A DNA stretch of 64,000 bases from Acanthaster planci (Eukaryota > Echinodermata > Asteroidea > Valvatida > Acanthasteridae): positions 223,434-287,433 of the forward strand of contig NW_019091355.1 in assembly GCF_001949145.1 (NCBI RefSeq), given 5' to 3'. How positions within the stretch are numbered: the first letter of the stretch is position 1; every line of letters begins with the position of its first letter. Positions 1 through 14,342 of this stretch are shown in pieces. The position numbers were made by a program, and so were the translations under genes. Below the pieces are notes generated by a model, which had not been told where the DNA came from, did not search any database, and saw only the letters and a list, made by a program, of their open reading frames with translations.

Positions 1-188
1 CTGCAATTAACAATCCATAGCACTTCTGTAAAATACTCAGGTGAAGTCCTCCCAAGTATAGATGCAATAGTTTTTGTGCACAATATGTTGAACACTGGTT
101 ATGCTCAATCTGAGCAATTAGTGTGCAATAATCCATGCATGCACTAAACCTGTCCCTTCTCAGTTTAATCAACTGCTGGCTTACATAC

Positions 189-3100
189 CCTGACAGAATC
201 CTATCCACTGCCACATTGGTGGTAGAAGCAATGAGGAGTTTCCATGGCAACTGCAGAGCAGAATTACCTGGATAGTGAGCATCATTGAGCTCAAAGAGCT
301 GGATGAGAAGCAGGACGGTGACAGCGAGGAGAAAGCTCTTACCAGCACCAAAGACACCTTTTGGGGTGATGATTGTGTAAGGTTTATTGGACACAGCTGG
401 TTTTAAGAGTACATTGTTCCAGACTAGGAAAAATTTCCAAATTTTAATTAGGAATACAACCTTGTGAGAAATCCACGCTATCATCTTGACGAACTATTTG
501 AGAAAAATCTGTAAATATACACACAACTTGACATCCCTTTGAAGGGAAGTGACTGTCATTGTCGTATCAAGCCTTGGCCATGAAGAGCATTCCTTTGGAA
601 TTACCACCTCTACAGTGATGAAATATGAAACTTTTCAGTCAATATTATGCACTGGATACAAAATAAACTCAGACTCACCGTGGATAAGTGTGATAGGTTT
701 TGGGCTGGCTTTGTCATTGCTTGCTTGTTGAAACATTGCAGTCACCTTTCTTAAAGCTTCTGCCTGGTCTGTGTTCAACTCGTACTTCTCAATCATGCCT
801 GCTGTTATCTGTTCCTGTCATGGGCAACGATTAGTAACCTCTTTGTTATAAGCCCTCAGGTTTCAGAGGCTGAGACAGATACCTCAGTAATTCTTGATCC
901 AATTATGATATCACTTTGTTCTGTGCACCACTTCAGAAAACTTCAAAAAGGAACATTTACTGAAACAATTTCAGTAATCATCATTTTGATTCTTGAAATT
1001 TATGGAATTAATCATCGGCTAGCTTTGCATGAGATTGGGCTCAACCCTTCCACACCTTGAAAAAGAAGTTCAGCATAAGGTTATGAAAACTGTATTAAAC
1101 TTACAATCTCCTGCGAAGAGCAGTTCAGGTTCCTGCTAGTGCGGAAACCTTGAGCAGGAGGTCTAAAGGTTGATATTCTGGACTGGGTATTAGAGAAGAC
1201 CTCATCAGACCTTGGAGGTTAGGTAGTGAAGGATGGCAAGATGTTAATAGAATATTTACCATGTTGGGGAAGTCTCAGGCAATTAGAACTATCAGAACTA
1301 CCTGGATATATATTTGACACACTTCAAACGATTGATAGAAGACTGAGGAAATTAGAATTATTGCCTAATATGCATTCAATGCAGAGTCCATACATTATAC
1401 ACATTGCAAACTGTTTCAAACTCCTAGTGATAACAAATATTATTATTTACATCAACTTGGACCTGACCATAAGATAGACAATTCCTTAGTTGTATAGTCT
1501 CCAAGTTTTCTCACCTGCTTCCAAGAAGGTATGGTAAAATGGGGACTGTCCCAGCATTGACAAACTCCTGGATATTGTTGAGACAAGTCATCTCAGAACT
1601 TGCATTGCAAGCAAGTAGAGCATGTACAGTGCCTGAGAAAAGAATGAAGAATGAAAACTGGGTTGACCACCAAGGTTTACAAATCAATGCAGTGCCCGCT
1701 CAACTTTTGTGAGTGGTCTATATATTTTCTTTAACTTATAAAGTGCATACACGGCTCTTTCAACTTATAATCCACATAAAGAATTGGAAAGGTGTGTGAT
1801 ATGTAGAAACACTTACATGATGATGCCCAGTTGGACGTGGAATATCCTGCAAGAGGCTCAATCTCTACATCACTGTTGGAGGATGGTCCATGGTAGACAC
1901 TCCTGGCCAGGAATGTTGACCTTGAGTCAAAGGCTAGGTCCTTAGAGATGACCCAGATGTCCTCTACATGACATAGAAAAAAAATTTGCTGAGATATGAA
2001 TTTTATTCCAACCAAGAAGTGTTGTACATGTAATCAAGACCATCACAAGCACAACAGTGAACAAGGACTAGAGAGTGATCTGTTGCAGATCATTTGAACA
2101 GTATCTGACATGAATTTGGGCTGGAGGTCATGTTAGTCTTGTGATGGTCTTGTCGGTTCTGGTGATGGTCGGACAAGGTTTCAACTACAACACTGCAATC
2201 AAGGCCCTATTTTAAAGGTGGTTTAATACACCTGTTGCCTATGTTTTATATACTGACTCTGTAATCAAGGTCCTGTTTTGAAGGCGGTTTACTACACCTG
2301 TTGCCTGCATACCCTGTAGTAGTAAATATTAATACCAATACTTCTAAAGGAGGGCTGATCACAGCCATTTCCATTCTTCCTCGCAATAACCTTTGCCATA
2401 CATAGAAGACAACTCCTTTCTCGACAGTCTCAGGTATAGCTTCTTCTTGGTGTTTTCCAACATCTGCTGTTTGTGTTTTCTGATCCATGCCTAAAAAATA
2501 GCAAAACCACATCTGTTAAACAGCAATTAATCTGGGGGGAACAACCTCTCTTCTATGAGAGAGCAACAATTCATTAAAAATACAGTACCAGTTTCAAAGG
2601 TACACTGTGCCCCATCGGTTTCAGACACGCAAATATCTACACTCTTGCATACTTACAGGTGCACCAGGCATCAGATTATTGTAGCTGGCTCTCCTCTGAA
2701 GCTCACAACCATAGTAAAGATGAACTTTATGGCTCTTGAAGTACATGGTGGCAGCAGTCGAAGTTGTCAAGGAGGTTCTGCTTGAACCCACGGACGTGGA
2801 ATTAGCATTGGAGCTATTACCCTTGAACTTGTCGGCCCACATGAAGAACTACCACAATAACAAAGGTCGGGATTTCAAAAAAATTTGTCTTTCAGCTGTG
2901 TTTATCTCCAAATTTGCTTAAGATGCAAGTTTCAATTCAACATACATCTTTGGAAAAGAGATGCCTGCTATGTAATGATCAGTCAAAGTACTCTGAAATG
3001 GTTTTCAATCCGCCATGTTTATGACAATTACAGAATGGAAGTATTGATAAAGCAAAGTAAAAAAAAAAATCGCAAGGATGCTCACCTTGCACTGATTGGC

Positions 3101-6100
3101 CCTCTGGGCACTACACGCATAAAAGAACCTCCCCTTATTAGCTCCATCCTTCTTCACACACACCATCTTGGCTGGGTTGCCATGATCGCATCGAGGTGAA
3201 GTGGTGTCGCCAGACTGTTCATCAGATTGTTGCAGTGAGGAGTCTAGATAATGCACATCAGCTTTATCTTTGGCTGAATGGTATCTCTGGCTCAACTCAA
3301 ACAGAATGATATTCAGATGTTCTGAGTGGATAATTGAAAAGAAATCACAAAGAAAACAAAGTTTACTTTCTTCATGAGAAAAATTCTGAGACATAGAGGA
3401 ATTCATTTCATACAAAAATTAAAAGAAATACCACTATTGAGAGCACACAGTTGTAACATTACAAGATAACATCTTGTTTCAAATATATAAATTTGACACT
3501 CAGACAAGACAATCATCTTGGTGTACCTTTAATAGCTGATGTAAAAACTTGCTTGTAATGAGCAACGGATGAGAAAGAGGCAGGGATTTGTACTTGACGT
3601 TGGAGAGATACACCACCTTGGACTTCATCAAAAGATGGGAAGAACAATTCACCACATCTGCTCCTCTTCAAGGAAACAAAGAAAAGTTGTCATCATTGCA
3701 ATGAGATATGAGTCTTTCTGAGGTTGTGTAATAAAAAAATCTTATTTTCATTTTTAACTTTGAAAGGCAAAGATTTCAAAATCTCCCAGTTGTCAACCTA
3801 ACATGGGTAAAAATAAAATGGCAACAAAGTTTATCATGGCATTTTCATGAGTAATTGAAAGATGAAAATAGTATTCAAGAAAAATATTTGGCAAAAAAAA
3901 TTGAAATAATTAGAAACAACAGCAAACTAATATCCCTAAAAGTCTGTAAAAGGTTCTTACCCCTGAAGACAGAGCAGTTTGTCCTGTAACTTTAATGACT
4001 GGATTCAGGAAGCCTTTTCTTCTTCTTGTATGTGAAGTAAATGGGTTGTCAACAGCCCCATCTGCTGGTTTGATATCTGTGAATAATATACCTGAAAATG
4101 CATCTATTGGCAAATGCAACATCTCTGGAATGTAGTAAAAAACCTTCCTACAAGATAGAGTGCAGTCAACTGATCTCAACTATTCCTGTCTATCAACAAC
4201 TCATCTCAACATCTCATGTGTCACCTACAGACCGGTGCTTTAACTACCCATCAAATGTGATTTCGCATTTTCATTTTAAGTGGACCACCAACAACTGACC
4301 CCTAGCACAACTGACCTTAGCCAGACCTAAGAAACAAGAAGAATCTTATGCTGATGCAAAGGCATTAACATAAGGTTTACTGGTGCAAGACAGCTTTGTT
4401 GACAGAGAATGTAACCCTAATCAAAGAATACTGAGAAGACTGGGAAAAAATATGAGATTCATAAGTTTTACTTCTTGATAAAGACTTTAAGGTTGGTTCA
4501 GCAGACTTGTTTCACTTTTGTTGAAAGAGGGCAAGCAACTGGCGCAGTAATGTTGTCTGGACATACATGTACCATGAACACCAGGTGGACTTTGTTGGCA
4601 ATGATGACCTGCGATTGTTTCAATTCTCACCTCCAGTCCCAGAAAGGGGATCATCACAAGTAGGATCGAATGTCTTGTGAAATAGTGCCAGTGTTTCAAC
4701 AAATTCACATCTTCTTGGCATAAACCTGGAAGCTTCAGTTTGAGGCAAACCCTCAAAGTCTGCTCTTAAGTTGATGGGGGCATCTTTATTCATGGCAAGG
4801 GAGGCATCCTTTGGTAGTGCTGATAAAAATGAGTTGTATGTTGTGTTGTGATGAAGGAAATCATCTTAGGTCCACTGGTGATAGCTCCATGTTGGGCATT
4901 CTTTAAAGCAAGAATCATCTATTTCAGCACTCGATTCAGGTGTGGGATGCAGACAAGACCCAAAGTCTTTCCCCCCAACAATGGCCAAACTAGGATGCGA
5001 TGACTGTCCATCTTGATTGAACCTACATGTAGTTGTACTTATCTGAGGAGCATCCTTCATAAGACCAGTCAATGGAATATCTTCTTCCTGCATCAGATAA
5101 GGAAAGTAGTTGGTGTGGATGGACACAGATGTACACGTCGAGTCCTCCCTCCTTGCTCTAGCTTGGAAAATTGTTGGGAGTTCAAGTCTTCTCCGAACTG
5201 TCCCACTTGATACTGGGTTGTACCAATAATAGTCTCTCTTCTTTTTGGTATCCTAGTGAGAAACCAGATGACAGATTTAGTTTTGGACTAATTTAAGTAC
5301 TGCTGGCAGCAATGATTAAATAGTGCCATATTGAATCGTGTGTAATATTCTCTGATAAGGGAAAACTTGTCATAACCATAAATGGTTGCCAATTTTCGGT
5401 TGAAGATTTTGCATGCATTTTGTTACATTATCATTATATGATTTAAATTCATGGTCTTATTCAAATTTACATGTACTTATAGAAATAAATCATAAAGCCA
5501 CTGATGACAAAAGTGAAACTTTAGCCCAATTTTTTCTCTCTTAACTTTCACAAAATAAACAGTCAAAAGGGAAAATTATTAAGTGAAAATTATTTGTGGA
5601 GTTCCCTTGACAAACTTTTTTTAAGGTATGATACCTTGCCCGTAGATCTTGAAATAGTTCCTTCACAGGAGATGCTGGCATCATCAATCCCACTCCTCTG
5701 AAGATGAGGCATGCATGAATCTTCAGCCTGACAGAACTGCATCCAGGCTGGAAGCCCCCCTTCATCTGCATCATATGATGGAAGATCTGTAAAATGGATC
5801 AATATTACCAAGAATTACATCAGTCACTCAAGCAGTAATGTAAAGTCTCAACATTTTGATTGAAAAATGACTTTATAATGAGGGATTTATTTGCATCCAT
5901 AACTAATCCCTGTACTAAAGTTTATAGTGTACAGTACATGTATACATGTAGCTTGAAGAAAATCTGCAGTTTTGATCAGACTGTCTGCATATTTGAAAGA
6001 AATATGACATCGTAAAACTTATCATGTACAGTATAGGGTATCAATGAATCAATGAGTACATGTACTGTACAAGGGCAAGTTCCATCAAAAGGTAACCAGG

Positions 6101-9100
6101 ATTGCGTTTTTCACTATTTTTCTGATCTCAAACGTCTGCCTCCACAAGGCACTATCTGACCACTCAGCAATGCGTTCATTAGTTAATACCACCCCTACGA
6201 CTGAATGGAAAAAAAGTAACACTTACAACTCTCCTGCTTGTGAAATTGTAAACTTGAAACAGAATCCTTGTCAGGCATCCGCATGACCCAGTCACTGTCC
6301 CGTTTCCTTGAATGAAGACTGTAAAATGCAGCGGAGCTGTCCTTCTCCATAGTAAATGCATCTGGTTGCTGATCAAGTCTTGCATCCAATTCAGCATACT
6401 GTTGGCTGTCGCCTGGAAACATTGGCCAACATCTTGGGGAAAAGGGTGTCACTTGAACAGATGTACTTGCTTTCCACTGTTCCAGCATATCATCACTACT
6501 TCCAGAATTTTCACCAGATTGGGAGACAGACACTCCCAGTGATCTTACTATGCATGTGTCTAAACCTACATTTTGACATTCTTGGTCAATACATGTATTT
6601 CTTGCATCATAAATCCACGTCTTTTTTGCTCTTCCTGGACTTTCAGACCAACGATCAAAGCCTGCAGGCTGAGTAAAATGTACTCCCACCCTTCCTGTAA
6701 ACTCTTCTTCAGATCTTTCCATCTCCACTGAAGAATGCTGTGACCAGTTATCATTGTCTTCTTCACATTTCTTGTTTGATTCGAAAACATTTCTCCATCT
6801 GTTCCTTTCATGTTTTTTCAGCAACTGATTTGTATCTTCTGAGTGATCTTGGGATGTTCTGCACATATCTTGTGTCCAACTTGAAAGATGACAAGCCTTT
6901 AAATTGCACTTCAGTGATGGTGTTTCAGGTAGAAACTCATAACAGTTCTGGGAAGATGACCTGAGGACAGGTGGTTGCTCCCAAATAAGATTCTCTGATT
7001 TCTCTAGACTGCCATGAAATCCACTGGAAGTATCACCACATGGTGTGCTCCCCATCCTCATTTCACCAACAGCTGGATTCATCACTGTCGGAAAATCAAA
7101 CCGATGAATTTGCACTTTATGGGACACTGTTTTTTGCTTGCATCTCTTTGCAACTCCTTTCCACTTTTCTGGAACATACCAAGGTAAATCAGAACTCTGG
7201 TTGAATGATGGATTATCAGTACATCTTGACTGATTAGTCAACATCATATCATTGCCCAAGGTTTGTTCCTTGGATGTACATGTACGTGGGAGAAATTTTG
7301 TATTTCTGGTGTCTGAGTCACTGGTTTCTGGGTGCTGTAAACTAAAAGAAATGTGGCCAAGTTTTCCTGTAACATCTTTCAATGTATTACACTTGCTCTG
7401 TGATAATGCACTCTCTTCAGGTAATATCTCTGGATGGATGACTGGAACACAATGCTCTTCAGTGACTGTGTTCTGAATGTTTGTATTTGAATTATTAATG
7501 TTCTGAGAAAAGGTCATTTCTTGGAAAATGTGGGAATTCTGTAAACCTTCATGCTCACTGCCAGTAACATTTGGTAGTAACATTCCAATCTGTGGCACAA
7601 CACTGTCTGAGACATCCTCTTCAGCCCTTGTGAAGGGCTCTATACTCCTTAGCCAGTCTTCTAGAGAGTCCTCATTGTTGAAAGTTGATGCTTTCACATC
7701 TTTGAATTGTGTTTGAGTGGTCTCAATTGGAGGGGAGCATTCATAAGTCAGGACAGATTCTTGACATTTTCTCGGACATTCCTCAATGAATCTCATTTGC
7801 ATTTGCCTGACTGGAACACTTTCCATCTGAGTATTTCTTGAGATCACCTTCTGCTCTCTGGAATCAAGACACTCAAACTCATCTCTAGGAAACTGTCCAA
7901 TAGCATGGGCAGCTATCGACTGAGCAAGCACACCAACCTCAGTGTCAGATATGGTTTTGTTGGATTCACCGTTACTGCACCAAGGGGCAAGATCAAAAGA
8001 AGACATCCAAGAAGTTCCTTCCTCCATCTTTCTTTGTTGGGTCTTCCACTGCACAGAGGTCACCTCTGTTACTTTATCTTCCACCAATGGACCATACTCT
8101 TGATCAAGTTTCGTGATGTCAGGGGTCTGAGGTGTTGACTTCCAAGATGATTCAAATTCAACTTCAATCTGATTGGCGCACTCCATGCACATACATGTAT
8201 TCTGTGAACTGCATAACGCAGCACTACAAAGAGTGCAGATTTGATGTACACTGGTGCTCCTATCATCCATGCCTGCCTCTTTACTTGTAAGTATGTGTGT
8301 ACATGTACTTGTTTCAGATGCACACCATTCTGATTTTTCAATGACATTCTTCAGGAGTTTTTCATCATCATGATGGGTAGAATCAAGTAACATCAACTGT
8401 CTCCTGTCTGCCTCATCCTTGGAACTGATTGTAATGATAACCACATCACTGGTCACACCCTTCTTGTTTCTTCCAACATTACTCTCTTCATCTTGTTTTC
8501 CATCATCCAAAGAACTACAGTCCCCTTGAACTTCAGTAACTTCCTGCATTGTTTCATTTTCATTTCTCTCATCCTTGTTCCCATCACATTGATTTAAGTT
8601 TTCCTCATATTTGTTAAACTCATCTCTTTGTGTCCTATTTTCCTTAAGGCTAACATCATACTCCCAATTACCATGGTTTCTACCACTCTCATTCTTACCA
8701 TCCTCAATCTTGTTTACCTGGTTGAAATCCTCCCGACCTCTAATGGCTACTTTTCTTTCACAAGTTTCATCCTCATTAAAGCCATCCTGATTCATATTAC
8801 CATAGAAACTATCATTGTTACAACTACCTCTTGACTTTGTATTTCTCTGGTCTTCACTGCATAAGTTTCCTTCATCTTGGTTGCAACTATCAGATTTCCT
8901 ATTACCATGGGAACCAATGTTCTCAACAGATTTTCCCTGATTCTCTATGTCTGTTTTATCCTGGTTGCCACTACCATGGTAACTCTCATCATGAACAGCA
9001 TTTGTGTGGCTTTCACTGTCATTGCTAATATCCCAGAAATGGCCATTCTGCTTCCCATTACCATGGTAACTGCCATCTTCACAATTACACTCCTGGGCAA

Positions 9101-12100
9101 TATCTTCATAATTCTCACTGTGTAAGTCTCCATCCTGGTTACAAATATCCTCAGTTCTATCTCGGTATGTATCTACATGTAGCTCATTCCTATGGGCTTT
9201 GTTTCTTTCAACCTGACTAAAGCTATCCAGCCTCCTGTTCTTACTGTCCAAATTGCTTTCACTATGTTTCCTATCCTCTTGCTTTCTTCTACTCTGATTA
9301 CAGTCATTATCCTTGTTTGTATCTTGGTTTGTATTTCCCTGGCTTCTTGAGCTTCTTTCTTCCTGATTAACATTATCCTGTATCTCATCGCCCTGAGCTT
9401 GTTCCTCATAGTTCTGATTCTCCTTCTCCTTCATAATTCTGACTTTATGATGAGAACCTAAGTCATGATCTTGATCAAGGCTTTCCTGTTCAAAACTGTT
9501 CATGATGATAGTGGAGCTACTTTGTTGTGCAATCCCACCAACTGTTTGCAAAAAAGTTGCATTCCTGGCTTAAGTAAATAGCCCAATAACAGTTCCACTA
9601 AAACTGTTAAGTTCAATCAAGCATTATGAATACGGTGAATATGATAATTTGAAAATATATGTAAAGACAAACATTTTGAGACAACTCAGTCTGTTAGTTA
9701 CTCACCTTCCTCACCTGATGTTTTGCGTCGCTGGATATCAGTTAAGTCTTCCAGTCCTGGTTCATTTGTCATGCTTTCAGGATGCTCCAGTCGTTCCACT
9801 GAAATGGAAGCAGTTTCAACTTGTGCCATCTCAGTTTCATATTGTCTGTGAAAAGTTCTCGGTGATCCATAATCAGAAATACTGTTTGTGGGATCTTTGA
9901 GTGTATTACTTGATGAACAGGTAGGAGTCATTGAAGAGTCTGCAGCTGACTGTCCCAACAGTGTCATAACATCTACGTCTTTAGAAAATTCTGGTGAATA
10001 CAAGCTTTTAAGAGGTTCCGTCACTTGGACAGGAATGTGTGGTGAAACTGCATCTTTGATGTCAGTGGCTAAACTGGACAAGGTTTCAGGAACCAGTTCC
10101 CTTTCTGATATAGCATTTGGCTGTTTGATGGGTGGCTTAAATTTGGCATATCTTTTTCCAAGAAGTGCAAGGATCTGTGAAGTACTTCGCCTTTCTGCTG
10201 CAAGTGGTGACTGTTTGGTGTTCAGGTCACCGTATACCTTCGAAGAATTTTCCTTCAAGGAGATATACCCATTTCCATGCAATGATTGTTCATCTGAATG
10301 GCTTGCAAAGTGATGGTTGATTTCACAGTCTTCACTGAAAGCAAGGTTATTTTCCTTTTGTTGTTCAAACTCAAACTTATCTGGGTGCATTCTTTTATTC
10401 TCTCTAAACTGAAGATGGGATTGTTTGTTCTTCAAAGGAGAGTTATCAGAAAGTTCATCACTGTGGCACAAGTACACATTTGTTGTGCTGACATTAGCTG
10501 TATCAGGGGCACTTGAGAGGTCCATTTTGGGTGTTATAGGTGGACCAAATCCATCACCATTTGAGAAACTGACTGTGGTCTGATTGTCATGAAAAACTGT
10601 CCCACTGTGGTCCAAAGACTGCTCACACAGGCTAACACTGCTTTCATACACATTGAGAAAATTTGTCTTGAAGTTTTTTAATTCCCTTGCTCCTGCGAAA
10701 GGTGTGCTGAACAGGGAAGGTTTCTGGATGGAATTCTTAGAGTGAAGTTTTTCTGGTTGTTCAACAGCAGAGAACGGGGGTGGTGTGGCTAGTGTGGAAG
10801 TCAAGTTTCCATCCTCCGTTACTAACTTTTTGGATGCTTGTCTTGGAACCATGAAACCCTGTTAAACCAAATTAACAACACAAAATCTGAAGATCGTGAT
10901 ATATTAATCACAATCAAATTAAAATATGAAAATAAAGATATGATACATTAAAAAAACAATAAATCCATTTAACTTATGTCAATAACTAAATGCAGAGAGC
11001 ACTCTTGCAACTGACTCTTCTTTTCCTTTTCAAGGACATCCTTTTCTGTCTTCCAAACATTGGTTGATGTCCTTCTTCTTGTTGTTTCTGTTTTTGTTGC
11101 TGTTCTGCAGGAACCTCATGGCTGAAAACAGTATCACGTACAGCTTTCTCTTCTTCCACTGCGATCAAATATCGGTCACTTTCAAGTTCTTCTCCAACCA
11201 AAACCTTGGAATTGAAAAGTGAAGGAAAAGACAACTTAAGCTTTAAGGCACATTTCTCTTGTTTTATCAAGTACGTTTACATAAACCTACATGTACATGC
11301 TCACTAAGAGCAACAGTGCTTTGGGACATTTCAAATCTAATTTTCACTACTTTGGAAAAGTATATGTACTGTACTTACCTGATGAGGTTTGACATATACA
11401 GCATCAAGTTTAGAGCCTTTCTCATCAAACAAAATGGCCCTTGTACCCTGAGCACTGATCTTTAACAATCCATCCTGCCACGTCTTGCTCTTTTTAGTCT
11501 TCTGATGGGTGTACAGAACCTGTCATTAATTATGGAGGCAAAGTTTCTTCAAATAAACAGACCATTCCACTCCATAGCAATGCACATGTTCACAACTAGT
11601 AGTTTTTTCAACTTGCCATTCTGGTTTTGATATCTTCAAATTAAAAGACATTATTCTGGGGTGTGCCTGGGCAGTTTTGGGATATATGAAAGGTGAATAA
11701 AGAATCCCCTGAATATTTCTTGTAAAAAATTCATGTTAACTGCTGGAAGTTGAAATTAAATTAAACCTCACTCATTCGTACACCAAGTCTATGCTTTACC
11801 GTACCACTGGCTACACCTCATGGGTTTGTTTATCCAATTTCTATCTCGCATTCCCTTGTGCGCCTCAAACTCCGATCTAGCTTATAGGTTGAACAACCTC
11901 TGAACTGACTGACAATAACATGAAAATTGAAAGACTAGGCCTACATCTCATGCAGCCATCTGCAACCGTTGACATGGCTGACCGTTGTGCCTTATCTGTG
12001 TTCAGTGCAATCTTGAAAGTTGCACAAATTCTGAGTTGATTTCCATCAGGACAGAGTAAAATAAATTTGCGCAGTGTCAAGACTGCGCTTATAACATGTA

Positions 12101-12598
12101 TAAACCATTTGTTTGACTGGGTACAAGCATGACAAGACCACGCTCAAGACAACAGCCATGATCTGTATCTGTGACATTGCAGACACCAATTCTGGCTTTA
12201 GGTTTAATGCAACAGAGAGAGAGGGTAGGTTACTAGGATGTTGCTATGTAGAGTGACTGAGTGGGGCCTGTGACTAAGGAGGTTTTAAACTTCTCACATG
12301 TCTCAACAGAGTAAAGATGTAGTTGAGGTACATGTACTGTCATGACTGTACTGTCTATATAGGACCAGTAAATGATTTACATGTTGTAGCCCCACGACTG
12401 GCACGGACTCTCACTCCCGATCCATCCTTAGTGGGGCTATATACATGTAGGGGCCTAGGCCTTACGACGTACATGTACATGATGTAGGCCTTAAAATTCA
12501 CTTGATTAGAAATTAGCGTTAAACAGGAATAAAATAACAACTGTGAAACGAATGCATAAACTTCTTACACTGTAGTTTCTCCTTGTGTCACTCGCCAT
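189..12598 (-). CDS. ZGRF1: ZGRF1 helicase, 3' part truncated by window edge
   Basis: Orthologue of ZGRF1, a superfamily 1 DNA helicase that stimulates RAD51-dependent recombination and crosslink repair. Coding exons (minus strand, 5' to 3'): 12569-12598, 11379-11519, 11016-11204, 9706-10858, 6227-9541, 5635-5786, 5027-5252, 4631-4819, 3961-4076, 3527-3665, 3086-3321, 2657-2848, 2391-2490, 1817-1963, 1515-1632, 1105-1177, 679-814, 189-357. All phases agree, giving 2273 residues before the edge. Exon 2 carries the N-terminal ZGRF1/Mte1-type domain (VLYTHQK...KTWQDG...LKI). Exons 4-5 encode about 1480 residues of low-complexity linker. Exons 11-12 carry the GRF zinc finger (CDHG, FYAC, then QCKFFMWAD across the junction). 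Exon 13 has KKKLYLRLSRKEL, a stretch conserved before the helicase. Exon 18 has Walker A (GVFGAGKS, about residues 2218-2225) and motif Ia (ASTTNVAVDR). Walker B and the later motifs are off-window. The exon 7/8 junction is inferred; see findings. Confidence 0.95.
2019..2195. repeat. Foldback (MITE-like) element, family B copy 1
   Basis: A 177-bp unit in the intron between ZGRF1 exons 13 and 14. It starts AGTGTTGTA and ends with the near-complement TACAACACTG. Its interior has repeated CAAGACCATCAC / GTGATGGTCTTG words. A related copy lies in the opposite orientation at 44931-45109. No transposase reading frame is visible, so it is non-autonomous if mobile. Confidence 0.6.
2197..2308. repeat. 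Direct duplication, two about 47-bp units
   Basis: Positions 2197-2243 and 2261-2308 are near copies of each other. Both contain AATCAAGG, a TTTTRAAGG core, a GGTTTA-TACACC stretch and CACCTGTTGCCT. They abut the foldback element to the left and lie in a ZGRF1 intron next to exon 13. Confidence 0.6.
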
Positions 12599-14342
12599 CG
12601 TTCTGTGCTTCCCGAAAGGGATAAGTAACAAAATACCAACTTAACCTGTTAGCGATGTACAGCCCAGACGTTTCTGTCAGTCTGTGTTTAATTTTTCAAC
12701 TAGCGCGCCACGCGTGCACTGTCATTGCCATCATCTCGCTTGTCTGCCCTACTTTTTAGGTATGCATTGTGGGTAAGTAAACTATAGATTAGACTTGATA
12801 CGTGTCCTTTGCAACAATGAAGAGCCACTGTAGATTCAAATACAATGTACAAAATCTGGAGAATTCCCCAGACCCTCCAACAAACAATAAACGCAAACAC
12901 GCAATACGCTTGTATGCCATGGCACTTGAAAAATACACATGTATATAGTTTGAGAAAAATATGAACAGAGTAAGAAACCAAAATATCAACAACTAAACAT
13001 TTCACTCTAGGCATTGCCCAGTTCTTGTACTTTGAAAGAGCTCTAATTTTTAAAGTTGACAACGATGCTCTTCTTCCCAGTCTTCCACCTGTCCTACTTT
13101 CTATCTCATTGACCATGTTAACAAAACAAAATACCGACAACAATATACCGTTCACATTAAACCCTGTCCTGGTTTATTCAACTGTGCAGTGTTCACAAGC
13201 TCAATATGATCAACGCAATGCATTGAACAGTGTCGGGTTGTACTAGTGCAGTTCCGGACACTTTTTAAAATTAATTTCAAGACAAAATCTGTAACTTTTA
13301 CAATTTAGTTTGGATGGTTAAAGTAGCAGAGTATCCACAGAAAAAAATCACAAAGACAGCAGACTGGAAGTTAGAAATGAAACACTGTACTTCTTTGCCA
13401 CCTTAATTTGGCCTCCGTCAGAATTGATCACAAAGGTGACAATGCTTGCATATCCAGCATAATGGGTTTCCCGTCTACATTAGTTGATGCCACTCCAAGC
13501 CAATCGGAACACTGTGTTCAACGGTATTGCCAGGATATTTGGGGGAGGCGCAAACCATTTTCCCAGGGGGAGGGGGAATTTTCAGGCATGGCCAAAGCAC
13601 TCATCAGCTACGAAATGACAAATCATTAACAGTGGAGTCAATTTTTAGGGTTATTTTAAAGCAAATGGGATCTTCATCCCTTTGCATATTTTTTGTTATT
13701 TCTATAGTTGACTTCTTACTGCTGTTCCTGTAATTCTTATTTTGTCCAGAGGGCAAGTGCTCCTTTCCCCCTTTTGAAGCCTATGGTTCTACCTCTTTGC
13801 CACCATAATTTGTCCTTTGACAAATCAAGAAAGTCATTCCCTATTTCTAGAACTTTGGAGTAGTAATGCCATTCCAAGCCAAAGTTTGAAGAGACAAATC
13901 ACATTTAGACAAAATGTATTGGAAAATTAACAACTTCTCTAGTTGCATACGGTACTACTGCACCACACTATCTTGAACTAATATAAGTTTTTCAATTAGT
14001 TTAAAGTGAATTTTTACAAAATATACAAAGCAAAATCTATAGTTAGCTGGATCTGTAAATATTTGTGCATATTGTCAATGTGTTAAAACGATTATCTTGA
14101 TGACTCAGCTCACAACAGCTTAAGATAAGCATACAACTACAAAAGTTAATATAATCAAAGTATTTTTAAACACTGGTTTTAGTGCAGTAGCAATAGTTTA
14201 TAATGCAAGAACAGACTGTGTACAGTGATGAGCACTTTAAACGTGAGTTTGCAGTTTTACAAAACATTTTTTTCTGGATACTGTGAGTACCAACATGCAA
14301 CAACATGTCACATAAGACATTTCCAATATAAGATTGATTAAG
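12599..14342. other. Intergenic, ZGRF1 5' side to FBXL15 3' side
   Basis: I see no convincing gene. The right side of the ZGRF1 start codon (12599-12700) should hold its 5' UTR and promoter; no TATA box is obvious. Open frames on both strands at 12700-13250 have no recognisable domain, poor composition and no supporting splice structure. Confidence 0.5.

Noticed and set aside
8628-9125. Plus-strand open frames that look like hydrophobic membrane proteins
   Set aside because: They are antisense to the Asn/Asp/Gln/His-rich ZGRF1 exon 5. Complementing those codons yields Ile/Leu/Val/Met, so the hydrophobicity is an artefact.
12700-13155. 151-codon minus-strand frame
   Set aside because: No domain, no matching exon structure, a second overlapping frame in the same place, and it lies in the ZGRF1/FBXL15 spacer.
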